A DNA stretch of 54,706 bases from JAXGTO01 sp040774885 (GTDB taxonomy: Bacteria; Actinomycetota; Coriobacteriia; Coriobacteriales; Eggerthellaceae). Positions 1-7,473 of the stretch are shown piece by piece; positions within the stretch are counted from its first letter, which is position 1, and every line of letters begins with the position of its first letter. Under the pieces are notes generated by a model, which worked only from the letters and a program-made list of their open reading frames with translations, made no database searches and was not told the DNA's origin. The stretch covers positions 1-54,706 of the forward strand of contig JAXGTO010000015.1 in NCBI GenBank assembly GCA_040774885.1. Direction: 5' to 3'. The position numbers and the translations under genes were made by a program.

Positions 1-103
1 CGGGGGTGCTCGCCTTCGGCTTCGCGTGGCGGGGGCGGCGGGGGTGCTCGCCTTCGGCTTCGCGTGGCGGGGGCGGCGGGGGTGCTCGCCTTCGGCTTTG
101 CGG
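1..103. repeat. 38-bp tandem repeat at window edge
   Basis: A 38-bp unit beginning CGGGGGTGCTCGCC is present in two full copies (1-38, 39-76) and a partial third (77 to about 103). It may extend left of the window. It lies just beyond the stop codon of the minus-strand LysR gene. The units are rich in GGGGGCGG and in the TTCGGCTTCGC motif, so they can fold; this may be a 3-prime end repeat, but no function is evident. Confidence 0.8.
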
Positions 104-107
104 TGGG

Positions 108-1028
108 TTAGGCCAGGTCTACGGTGTCGTCGGCGGCTACTGCGGTTTTCAGGCGGTCGAGGTAGCGCAGCAGCAGGTCGCTCGGGTTTCGCTCGGCGTG
201 CATCACGTATCCCACTTGCATACGGTCTTCGGTGGCCAGCGGTATCGATGCGATGCCGCTTTGCATCTCGTCGCTCAGCACGCCGGTGGAAAGCGTGTAG
301 CCGTTATGGCTTGTCAACAGGTTGGTCAAGGTGCCGCGGTCCGATATGCGGATGTTCTGTTTGCACGGGAGCTGCCCCAATGGTTCCTCGGAGTAATACA
401 GGCTGTTGGCCGTTCCCTGCTCGAAGTTGTAGCGCGGATAGCTTTGCAGCTCTGCGGGGAACACCTTGCTACGGCTGGCCAGAGGGTGGTTTTCTCCTAC
501 GAACACGTGGATGTCGGCGGTGAACAGGGGAGTGAAGGAGAGGTCGGCGTCGCGCAGCACCTTCGCCATCACGCGGCGATTGAACCGGTCCATGTACAGG
601 ATTCCCACATCGCTGCGAAATCCGTTCACGTCATCGATGATCTGGGCAGTGCTGCATTCGCGCATGATGAATTCGTATTCGTCATCGGCGCATTCTTCCA
701 CCACGTCGATGAACGCCTTCACGCTGAATGCGTAGTGCTGGGCCGAGATGGCCAGTCGCTTATGGGCGGCCTGTTTTTCCTTGAAACGCGATTCGAAAAG
801 GTCGGCCTGTTCCACCACCAGGCGCGCGTAGGCCAGCACCTCGGTGCCTTCGTTGGTTATCCCCACGCCCCGCTTGCTGCGGGTGAACACCTGCACGCCC
901 AGTTCGTCTTCGAGCTCTTTCACCGAAGTGGACAGATTGCTCTGGGATGCGTACAGACGGCTGGCTGCCGCATTGAACGAACCGTATTCCGCCACCGCCA
1001 CCAAGTAGCGCAGTTGTTGCAACGTCAT
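108..1028 (-). CDS. LysR-family transcriptional regulator
   Basis: A 306-residue protein of the usual LysR length. Residues 1-60 form a winged helix-turn-helix (LRYLVAVAEYGSFNAAASRL, then SQSNLSTSVKELEDELG), followed by a linker helix and a periplasmic-binding-protein-like effector domain from about residue 90. It is divergent from the paaK / oxidoreductase operon and is its likely regulator. The 416-bp divergent region carries a textbook LysR box at 1254-1276. The effector domain resembles the stand-alone effector-domain protein encoded at 2815-3471, so the two may sense related ligands. The ligand is not known; an aryl-acetate or aromatic 2-oxoacid would fit the neighbours. Confidence 0.9.
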   Translation of the reverse strand: MTLQQLRYLVAVAEYGSFNAAASRLYASQSNLSTSVKELEDELGVQVFTRSKRGVGITNEGTEVLAYARLVVEQADLFESRFKEKQAAHKRLAISAQHYAFSVKAFIDVVEECADDEYEFIMRECSTAQIIDDVNGFRSDVGILYMDRFNRRVMAKVLRDADLSFTPLFTADIHVFVGENHPLASRSKVFPAELQSYPRYNFEQGTANSLYYSEEPLGQLPCKQNIRISDRGTLTNLLTSHNGYTLSTGVLSDEMQSGIASIPLATEDRMQVGYVMHAERNPSDLLLRYLDRLKTAVAADDTVDLA

Positions 1029-1253
1029 CGCGTTCCCGCTTCCTTTCCGCCTGTATCATGCCTGATTGCCTGCTCGTCTGCTTGCATCGCTCGTATGCCG
1101 ATATTTGCTTTGCTTTGATCGGCGCGATTCGGCCTTGAAGCTGATTTGAATTCGCCCTGACGACTGAACCGCCTCTTTTCTGGCTCCTGCCTCCAATCGA
1201 TTGCAACTGATCGGGGGGCATGCCTGGCAACTAATCTGTTGTATATTGTACCC

Positions 1254-1276
1254 AGTTATCTGTTCTACCGATAACT
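1254..1276. promoter_or_regulatory. LysR-type operator (ATC-N9-GAT)
   Basis: AGTTATC at 1254-1260 and GATAACT at 1270-1276 are perfect inverted 7-mers separated by 9 bp. This gives the ATC-N9-GAT (T-N11-A) form expected of LysR recognition sites. It lies between the divergent lysR gene (start at 1028) and paaK (start at 1445). A TATATT-like box sits just upstream at 1241-1246. Apart from this site and the promoter-like AT-rich patch, the 1029-1444 gap shows no further feature. Confidence 0.6.
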
Positions 1277-1444
1277 TCTCATCAGAACATCGTATGACCG
1301 CGGCTCTTGTTCCCGTCATCCGTTAGTGGTTTCATAGTCGGTGCCGCTTCGGATCCAGTCGATCGCGCCGTGCAAAACTCGGGCACGTCGTCATCGCCAA
1401 AGGCTCGACCAGCGGAGACAATCAAGCAAGCGAAGGAGCACATC

Positions 1445-2788
1445 ATGGCCAAGAACATCCCCGTCGATCAAAAGTACTACGATCCGGAGATCGAATGCAT
1501 GCCCCGGCCCCAGCTGGAGCAGCTTCAGTTGGAACGGCTGCAGAAGATGCTGGCGTACGCCTACGACAACACGGTGTACTACAAGCGCGCTTTCGATGAG
1601 GCCGGCGTTTCGCCGCAAGACTGCAAGACTTTGGCCGATCTGGCCAAATTCCCCTTCATCGATAAATCAACCGAGCGTGCAACCCAGCACGTCGGATCGT
1701 TCTTCGGCGAAATGTGCTCCGTACCTGAAGAAGACGTGGTGTTCATGGCCACCAGTTCGGGCAGCACGGGCGTTCCCACGGTGAGCCCGTTTTCCCAAGA
1801 GGACTTCGATGAATGGCAAGACACCGAAGCCCGTCTGTTCTGGCAGGCCGGCATGCGCCCCAAGGACCGCTACGTCCATGCGCTCAACTTCGCGCTGTAC
1901 GTAGGCGGCCCCGACGTCATCGGCGCGCAGCGCCTGGGCGCCACGGCCATCTGGGTGGGAGCCGTTCCCAGCGACCGCCTGTTGTTCGTGCTCAAGGAAT
2001 ACCAGCCCACGGTCATCTGGACCAGCCCCAGCTACGCCTGGCATCTGGGCGAAAAAGCCAAAGAAGCCGGATTCGACCCGAAGACCGATTTCAGCATCCA
2101 CACCATCGTGGTAGCGGGCGAAGCCGGCGGCAGCATTCCCAGCACCCGTGAAGCCATCGAGGATCTGTGGGATGCCAAGGTGGTCGACTTCTACGGTCTT
2201 TCCGACATCTACGGCGCCTGCGCCGCAGCCTGCGAAGCCCATGATGGATTGCATCTGGTGGAAGATCAGATTTTGGTGGAAACCGTCGATGTCGACACCG
2301 GCGAGGTCCTCGAACCGGGCCAAACCGGCGAAATCGTGTACACCACGCTGCGCAAGAAGGCGCGCCCGATGATTCGCTTCCGCACGGGCGACATCGGCTA
2401 CGTGAGCACCGACCCGTGCAGCTGCGGGCGCACGTTGGCTCGCATCCATATTACCGGCCGCAAGGACGAGATGTTCGTGGTGTCCGCCGTCAACGTGTTC
2501 CCCACTGACATCGAATACGTGGTGCGCGGGCTCGATTATCTGACCGGCGAGTACTCCATCCGCGTGTACGAAGAGGACTTCACCTGCAAATACGAGGTGT
2601 CCGTCGAGCGCGCCCAGGGAAGCCAAGAGCCCTATGACGAAGTGGCCGCCAAGACCATGGCCGCCATCAAAGCCCATTGCGGCGTGCGTCCGCGCAAGGT
2701 TATCGTCTACGATGCAGATAAACTGGGTACGGCATCCGCCCACAAGTCGTCGCGTTTCATCGACGAGCGTTCGTGCAAGACCCGCTAG
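1445..2788 (+). CDS. paaK: Phenylacetate-CoA ligase family enzyme (PaaK-like)
   Basis: A 447-residue adenylate-forming enzyme of PaaK size. Visible motifs are the phosphate-binding loop SSGSTGVPT (about residues 110-118), YGLSDIYG (A5-like), RTGDIG and GRKDEM (A8 hinge), and a C-terminal basic segment ending HKSSRF. The family ligates aryl-acetates to CoA using ATP. The ATG at 1445 was chosen because AAGGAG lies about 7 bp upstream; the longer upstream frame has no such site. The four subunits of a 2-oxoacid:ferredoxin oxidoreductase follow, so I infer one pathway between an aromatic 2-oxoacid, aryl-acetyl-CoA and aryl-acetate. Run in the release direction, the ligase would yield ATP. The exact substrate cannot be read from the sequence. 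Confidence 0.88.
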   Translation: MAKNIPVDQKYYDPEIECMPRPQLEQLQLERLQKMLAYAYDNTVYYKRAFDEAGVSPQDCKTLADLAKFPFIDKSTERATQHVGSFFGEMCSVPEEDVVFMATSSGSTGVPTVSPFSQEDFDEWQDTEARLFWQAGMRPKDRYVHALNFALYVGGPDVIGAQRLGATAIWVGAVPSDRLLFVLKEYQPTVIWTSPSYAWHLGEKAKEAGFDPKTDFSIHTIVVAGEAGGSIPSTREAIEDLWDAKVVDFYGLSDIYGACAAACEAHDGLHLVEDQILVETVDVDTGEVLEPGQTGEIVYTTLRKKARPMIRFRTGDIGYVSTDPCSCGRTLARIHITGRKDEMFVVSAVNVFPTDIEYVVRGLDYLTGEYSIRVYEEDFTCKYEVSVERAQGSQEPYDEVAAKTMAAIKAHCGVRPRKVIVYDADKLGTASAHKSSRFIDERSCKTR

Positions 2789-2814
2789 CGGCAAACGAGA
2801 GGAAGAACAACATC

Positions 2815-3471
2815 ATGGCACAGGAAACATTTTCCGTATCGGGTCAGCACTATCTGTTCGACGTGCAGACCTTCGCCCATACCGTGCTGGCTCTGGGCGG
2901 CGAAACCTACCACTACGCGCTGCGCGACCGCACCACGCAAGGCGTGTTCGACGACGTCGCGGGCGACCGCAGCGAACTGGGCGTCATCATGCAGACTTCG
3001 GCCACGAAACCCGAGCTCGACGCCGCCATCGCGGCCGCCGGTTTGGAGTTCGTCGAATTGAAGGAATCGGCTCCCCGCGTGGCGCTGCCCGCCAGCCATC
3101 CGCTGGTCAACGCCAAGAGCCTGAGCCTCGACCAGCTGGTCGATTACCCGTACGTCCATTTCGACCAGGGCGAAGGCGTCGGCGATGCTTTCGCCGAAGA
3201 AGCGCTCGCCGATGTGCCGCGCTCCAAGAGCATCGCCACCACCGACCGTGCCAGTCTAAGCGAGCTCATCGTCGCTTTGAACGGCTACACGGTTACCAGC
3301 GGCATCTTGGTGGGCATTTCGGACGGCGCCGGCTTGGACACCGTTCCGCTCGAAACCGATGTCACGCTGCATCTGGGGTATGTGAAGAAGAAGGGTGCCG
3401 ATCTGGGCCCCACGGCGGCTCTGTTCATCGAGAAGCTGAAGGCCAACTTGGAGCGCTACGCCCGTTTCTGA
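2815..3471 (+). CDS. Stand-alone LysR-type substrate-binding domain (no HTH)
   Basis: A 218-residue protein that aligns by eye with the effector domain only of the LysR protein at 108-1028. Parallel segments are SGQHYLFDVQTF vs SAQHYAFSVKAF, SELGVIMQ vs SDVGILYM, and LNGYTVTSGIL vs HNGYTLSTGVL. No helix-turn-helix precedes it: the frame starts at 2815 behind GAGGAAG, 26 bp after the paaK stop, and upstream sequence in frame is short. There is no signal peptide, so it should be cytoplasmic. It may be a ligand sensor, a decoy or heterodimer partner for the LysR regulator, or an enzyme-like derivative of the fold. It sits between the ligase and the oxidoreductase genes in the same operon. Confidence 0.8.
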   Translation: MAQETFSVSGQHYLFDVQTFAHTVLALGGETYHYALRDRTTQGVFDDVAGDRSELGVIMQTSATKPELDAAIAAAGLEFVELKESAPRVALPASHPLVNAKSLSLDQLVDYPYVHFDQGEGVGDAFAEEALADVPRSKSIATTDRASLSELIVALNGYTVTSGILVGISDGAGLDTVPLETDVTLHLGYVKKKGADLGPTAALFIEKLKANLERYARF

Positions 3472-3481
3472 AGGAGCGGAT

Positions 3482-4015
3482 ATGATCGAAGTCCTATGGC
3501 ATGGCCGCGGAGGCCAAGGTGCGTTCACAGCGGCGCGTTTGCTGGGAGCGGCGGCATCGATGGAGGAAGGCAAGCATGCGCTTGCCTTTCCGTCGTTCGG
3601 CCCCGAGCGCCGCGGTGCGCCCATGCGCGCATTCACGAAGATATCCGATGCGCCCATCGGTGATCGCAGCGCCGTGGAGCAGGCCGATTTCGTCGTGTAT
3701 CTGGATGACACGCTGTTTTCCGAGGGGTGGGATGCCGAATTGAAGCCGGAGGGCCGCGCGCTTGTCAACTCCGCGGCCTCGTTCGACGACCCGCGCATCC
3801 TGGCCATCGATGCCGACGGCCTTTCCGCGCAGCTGTTGGGCCGCGCCATTCCCAACACCGTGTTTCTGGGCGTCATCGCGGCGCTTTGCGACCAGGTGTC
3901 CCAAGACGACGTTCATGCGGCGGTAGCCGGATACATGGCCCCCAAGCTGCAAAAGAGGAACCTGGCCGTGGTCGATGCCGCCTACGCCCAGGTGATGGAA
4001 GGAGGGCTCCGATGA
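3482..4015 (+). CDS. 2-oxoacid:ferredoxin oxidoreductase, gamma subunit
   Basis: A 177-residue gamma subunit of the pyruvate/2-ketoisovalerate ferredoxin oxidoreductase family. Its hallmark N-terminus is WHGRGGQGAFTAARLLG, followed by FGPERRGAPM. In the family this domain binds CoA and completes the active complex. The start at 3482 follows AAGGAGCGG. The stop overlaps the delta-subunit start in an ATGA arrangement, which indicates translational coupling. First of four subunit genes in the order gamma-delta-alpha-beta. Confidence 0.9.
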   Translation: MIEVLWHGRGGQGAFTAARLLGAAASMEEGKHALAFPSFGPERRGAPMRAFTKISDAPIGDRSAVEQADFVVYLDDTLFSEGWDAELKPEGRALVNSAASFDDPRILAIDADGLSAQLLGRAIPNTVFLGVIAALCDQVSQDDVHAAVAGYMAPKLQKRNLAVVDAAYAQVMEGGLR

Positions 4016-4377
4016 GCGCTTCGCCCCAACGACCCGCCGCGGCCATTCCCACGTTGCGCACCGCGGCGCCCCAGCCCGCCGAATTCGCAGGAACCACGTG
4101 CTATGAAGCCGGCTACTTGGTGAAGAAGAATGCCGGCTGGCGCAGTGCGCGCCCTGTGGTGGACGCAGCAAAGTGCACCGGATGTCTGCAGTGCTGGATG
4201 CAGTGTCCGGATGGAACGGTCTATAAAGTCGATGGCGCCACGGAGCAGAGCGCGCCCGTGGCCATCGATTACGATTTCTGCAAGGGCTGCGGCATCTGCG
4301 TCAAGGCCTGCCGCTTCGATGCCATCGCCCTGGTGCCCGAGCGGGAAGCCTTGGCGAAAGAAGGGGGTGCGCAGTGA
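4012..4377 (+). CDS. 2-oxoacid:ferredoxin oxidoreductase, delta subunit (2[4Fe-4S] ferredoxin)
   Basis: A 121-residue ferredoxin-like subunit with two CxxCxxCxxxC-type clusters: CTGCLQCWMQCP (about residues 56-67) and CKGCGICVKAC (about 87-97). It carries electrons from the thiamine-diphosphate site to free ferredoxin. An N-terminal extension of about 45 residues precedes the first cluster. The ATG at 4012 overlaps the gamma stop; the longer open frame starting upstream is an artefact of overlap with gamma. It overlaps alpha by 4 bp. Confidence 0.9.
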   Translation: MSASPQRPAAAIPTLRTAAPQPAEFAGTTCYEAGYLVKKNAGWRSARPVVDAAKCTGCLQCWMQCPDGTVYKVDGATEQSAPVAIDYDFCKGCGICVKACRFDAIALVPEREALAKEGGAQ

Positions 4378-5570
4378 GCAAACGGTTCCTTTCCGGAGAC
4401 GAGGCTTTCGCCGAGGGCGTGCGCCTGGCCCGCCCGCAGGTGATCTCCGCCTATCCCATCACTCCGCAAACCGTGGTGGTGGAACGTCTCTCCGAAATGG
4501 TGGAAGAAGGCGAGCTTGCCGCCGAATACGTGCATGTGGAAAGCGAGCACTCCGCGCTTTCCTGCGCCATCGGCGCGGCGGCCACCGGCGCGCGCACGTT
4601 CACGGCCACCAGCAGCCAGGGGCTGTTCTACATGGCCGAATGCCTGACGTATGCGGCAGGCGGTCGATTCCCCATTGTCATGATGAACGCCAATCGGGCC
4701 ACCGCCCTGCCGTGGAACATCTACGGCGATCAACGCGATTCGCTTGCCTTGCTCGACCACGGTTGGATCCAGGCCTATGCGCAAGACAACCAAGAGGCGC
4801 TCGACTTGGCCCTTATGGCGTACGCGGTTGCGGAAGACCCGTCCGTCATGACGCCGGTGATGGTCAACCTGGACGGCTTCGCCCTCACGCATACCTACGA
4901 GACGGTGGACGTTCCCGAGCCCGAGGCAGCCGATGCCTTCTTGCCTCCGTATGCCTCTGCCAACCGCTTCGATTTCGACCATCCCGTCAACATGGGATAT
5001 TCCGCAGGGCCCGCCTATAACCGGTATTTCAAGCAGCGCGCGCATGCCGATATGGCAGGTGCCGCGGCGGTCATCGACGAAGTCGAGGCGCGTTTCGCCC
5101 AAACGTTCGGCCGCGCATACCCCGGCATGGTCGAAGCGTATCGCTGCGATGATGCCGATTTCGTCGTGGTGGTGCTGGGAAGCATCGCCGGGTTGGTTCG
5201 CCAGACGGTCGATGAGCTGCGCGCTTCCGGCGTGAAGGCCGGCCTGCTGCGCATCCGCTATCTGCGCCCCATGCCCTACGAAGCGCTGGCCGATGCCTTG
5301 CGCGGCGTCAGGGCAGCAGCCGTGCTCGAAAAGGACGTGAGCTTCGGGGCGGAAGGCACCGTGTTCACCAACGTGAATTCCGCGCTGCAACGCGCCGGCT
5401 TTGCCGTTCCCACCCGCGACTTCGTCGGCGGGTTGGGCGGCGACGACATATCGGCCGACCAGGTTGCCGGCATTTTCGCCGCGCTGCAGCAGGTGGCCGA
5501 AGGCGGCGCGGCCGCCCAAGCCGTTGCCCCGGTGACGTTTCTCGGAATCGATCAGAAGGCAGGTGAATAG
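4374..5570 (+). CDS. 2-oxoacid:ferredoxin oxidoreductase, alpha subunit
   Basis: A 398-residue alpha subunit: a pyrimidine-binding N-terminal domain with AYPITPQT (about residues 24-31) and EHSALSCAIGAAATGARTFTA, then a transketolase C-terminal-like domain. The GTG start at 4374 overlaps the delta stop. The motif spectrum is that of pyruvate / 2-ketoisovalerate / aromatic 2-oxoacid ferredoxin oxidoreductases, and substrate cannot be assigned from sequence alone. Linkage to an aryl-acetate CoA ligase suggests phenylpyruvate, 4-hydroxyphenylpyruvate or indolepyruvate. Confidence 0.9.
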   Translation: MSKRFLSGDEAFAEGVRLARPQVISAYPITPQTVVVERLSEMVEEGELAAEYVHVESEHSALSCAIGAAATGARTFTATSSQGLFYMAECLTYAAGGRFPIVMMNANRATALPWNIYGDQRDSLALLDHGWIQAYAQDNQEALDLALMAYAVAEDPSVMTPVMVNLDGFALTHTYETVDVPEPEAADAFLPPYASANRFDFDHPVNMGYSAGPAYNRYFKQRAHADMAGAAAVIDEVEARFAQTFGRAYPGMVEAYRCDDADFVVVVLGSIAGLVRQTVDELRASGVKAGLLRIRYLRPMPYEALADALRGVRAAAVLEKDVSFGAEGTVFTNVNSALQRAGFAVPTRDFVGGLGGDDISADQVAGIFAALQQVAEGGAAAQAVAPVTFLGIDQKAGE

Positions 5571-5572
5571 CC

Positions 5573-6538
5573 ATGGGCCTCAATGCCAAGACGCTGCCTG
5601 ATGACGAGTTCTTCTTCGGCCATGCCGCCTGCGCCGGTTGCGGCGGTTCATTGGCCGTGCGCCATGCGCTCAAGGTGCTCGGTCCCCATGCGGTGGCGGC
5701 CCTGCCCGCCGGCTGCATGAGCGCCGTCGGGTTCAACTTCCCCCAGCTGTGCTTTGCCAACAACGCCATGATCACGCCGTTCGCCGCCACAGCCAGCGTG
5801 CTCACCGGCATCGAAGCCGGCTTGCGCGCCCAAGGCCGCGCCCTTGCACGCGGCGAGGCCGATCGCGTCCAGGCGGTGGCGCCCGATGATTGCACGGTGG
5901 TTGGCTTCGCCGGCGACGGCGGCACGGCCGACATCGGCCTGCAGGCGCTTTCCGGCGCCATCGACCGCAACGACGACGTGCTCTACATCTGCTATGACAA
6001 CGAAGCCTACATGAACACCGGCATCCAGAAATCCAGCCTGACGCCCTTCGGCGCCAAGACCACCACCACGCCGGCAGGCGCCAACGCGCATGGATGCCTT
6101 ACGCAGAAGAAGAACCTGTTCCAAATCGTGGCGGCCCATGGCATTCCCTATGCGGCCACGGCCAGCGTGGGATATCTCAACGACTTCATCGCCAAGGTCG
6201 AACGCGCCAAGCACATTCGCGGTACGCGCTACATCCATGTGATAGCCCCGTGTCCCACCGGGTGGGGCTGCGGCGTGGATGAAACCGTTGAAATCGCCAA
6301 GGAGATGGTCGATTGCGGTCTGTGGTATCTGGCTGAATACACCGGTTCCGCCGAAGGCGGCGTTTTCGGAGGGTCGTTCACCCTCGATCGCGATCCCAAG
6401 ACATTCTCCAGCGTCGAGCACTACCTGCGCCGGCAGGGGCGCTTCAAGGCGCTTTCCGACGAAGAGATCGCCGAGGTCGAAGCCGGGCGCGATGCCACGT
6501 GGAGCTACATCCGCGAAGCTTGGGGCGCCGGGCGCTGA
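5573..6538 (+). CDS. 2-oxoacid:ferredoxin oxidoreductase, beta subunit (TPP-binding)
   Basis: A 321-residue beta subunit that binds thiamine diphosphate. CAGCGG near residues 20-25 matches the cluster-ligating cysteines of the family. GDGGTADIGLQALSGA followed by YDNEAYMNTG is the TPP/Mg binding motif (GDG...N). A third conserved cysteine is in CPTGWGCG. It closes the operon and starts 3 bp after alpha. The complex would oxidatively decarboxylate a 2-oxoacid to acyl-CoA and reduce ferredoxin, an energy-conserving step in anaerobic amino-acid fermentation. Confidence 0.9.
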   Translation: MGLNAKTLPDDEFFFGHAACAGCGGSLAVRHALKVLGPHAVAALPAGCMSAVGFNFPQLCFANNAMITPFAATASVLTGIEAGLRAQGRALARGEADRVQAVAPDDCTVVGFAGDGGTADIGLQALSGAIDRNDDVLYICYDNEAYMNTGIQKSSLTPFGAKTTTTPAGANAHGCLTQKKNLFQIVAAHGIPYAATASVGYLNDFIAKVERAKHIRGTRYIHVIAPCPTGWGCGVDETVEIAKEMVDCGLWYLAEYTGSAEGGVFGGSFTLDRDPKTFSSVEHYLRRQGRFKALSDEEIAEVEAGRDATWSYIREAWGAGR

Positions 6539-6580
6539 GTGCGCGGCGCGTCGATGCGCCTGCGCGCGCGATGGGATACC

Positions 6581-6967
6581 ATGGTGCGCATGGAACAGGA
6601 CGGACCGACATACCGAGACTATGCCCGTTGGGCAGCGCAGAGCGCCGATCAGGTGGCACGCGATTGCCAGACGGACGTGTTCCATGGCAGCGGCCCGGGA
6701 GGGCAGGGCGTCAACACCAGCGATTCGGCGGTGCGCATGACGCATGTTCCCAGCGGTGTTGCGGTGGTCAGCCGGGAATCGCGCAGCCAGTTCCGCAACC
6801 GCCAGCTGTGTGTGCGCAAACTGCACGCCATCTTTCAAAACCGCAGCGTCGCTCCTGCCAAGCGCCGTCCCACTCGGCCGGGCAGGGCGGCCCGTCAGCG
6901 CCGCCTCGACTCAAAGCATGCGCGCAGCCGCACCAAGCAACTGCGCGGTCGTGTGGAAGGGGAATAG
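6581..6967 (+). CDS. Release-factor-like peptidyl-tRNA hydrolase domain protein (ArfB/YaeJ type)
   Basis: About 128 residues with the class-I release factor catalytic loop GSGPGGQGVNTSDSAVRMTH and the following SRSQFRNRQLCVRKL helix. No codon-recognition domain is present. The C-terminus is very basic (RPGRAARQRR, RSRTKQLRGR), as in ArfB-type rescue factors that insert a basic tail into an empty mRNA channel. The family hydrolyses peptidyl-tRNA on stalled ribosomes. Several in-frame starts exist; 6581 is preferred for length, but 6590 is possible and neither has a strong ribosome binding site. Confidence 0.75.
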   Translation: MVRMEQDGPTYRDYARWAAQSADQVARDCQTDVFHGSGPGGQGVNTSDSAVRMTHVPSGVAVVSRESRSQFRNRQLCVRKLHAIFQNRSVAPAKRRPTRPGRAARQRRLDSKHARSRTKQLRGRVEGE

Positions 6968-6970
6968 ACG

Positions 6971-7324
6971 ATGCCCATCTTCATAGCGCGCATCTACCGC
7001 ATCATTCCGCTCATCGTGGTTTTGGCCCTGGCGGCCGGCATCGCCTATGCGGTGGCGGCCCGTTCCAACAACGGAGTGCGCGTGACGCAGGTGGTGCTCA
7101 AAGCGTTTTGGTGGTTGTGCGCCGTCGGCAGCGCCTTTTTCGTGCTGGCCACCCTCTATGCGCTGGCCGATGGCAATGCATTCGCGGCCGAGCTCTTCAT
7201 CAGCTGCGCCGCCGTGTTCGCGGTGGGGTGGGTCATCGACTTGCTGTGCGCCTGGCGTTTTCGCGTCCATCATCCCGGCTTCAAGGTGCGCCCCACGCGC
7301 CCCAAGCCCCGGGTGAAACGCTGA
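6971..7324 (+). CDS. Small integral membrane protein, unknown function
   Basis: A 117-residue protein with three predicted membrane helices (about residues 10-29, 43-66 and 70-92) and a strongly basic tail (VRPTRPKPRVKR). It begins 3 bp after the release-factor-like gene, so the two are probably co-transcribed. I do not recognise the family. Confidence 0.6.
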   Translation: MPIFIARIYRIIPLIVVLALAAGIAYAVAARSNNGVRVTQVVLKAFWWLCAVGSAFFVLATLYALADGNAFAAELFISCAAVFAVGWVIDLLCAWRFRVHHPGFKVRPTRPKPRVKR

Positions 7325-7473
7325 TGCGGCGGGCTGCGCCGTGTTCCATGTGACAACTGCGTAAACGCCGCTTTGCGCTGCATGCGCTGTGCTAGGATAC
7401 AGCGCATACCGCAAACAGGACCCGGCCGCGGCAACGTGAAGGCCGCCCGGGCACAGCGAGAAAGAGGCGCATC

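Noticed and set aside
7420..7473. Possible ZTP (pfl) riboswitch before glyA: CCGCCCGGGCA resembles the 3-prime conserved part.
   Set aside because: The 5-prime conserved GUGACUGG-like half is missing between the putative transcription start and this segment, so the resemblance is too thin.
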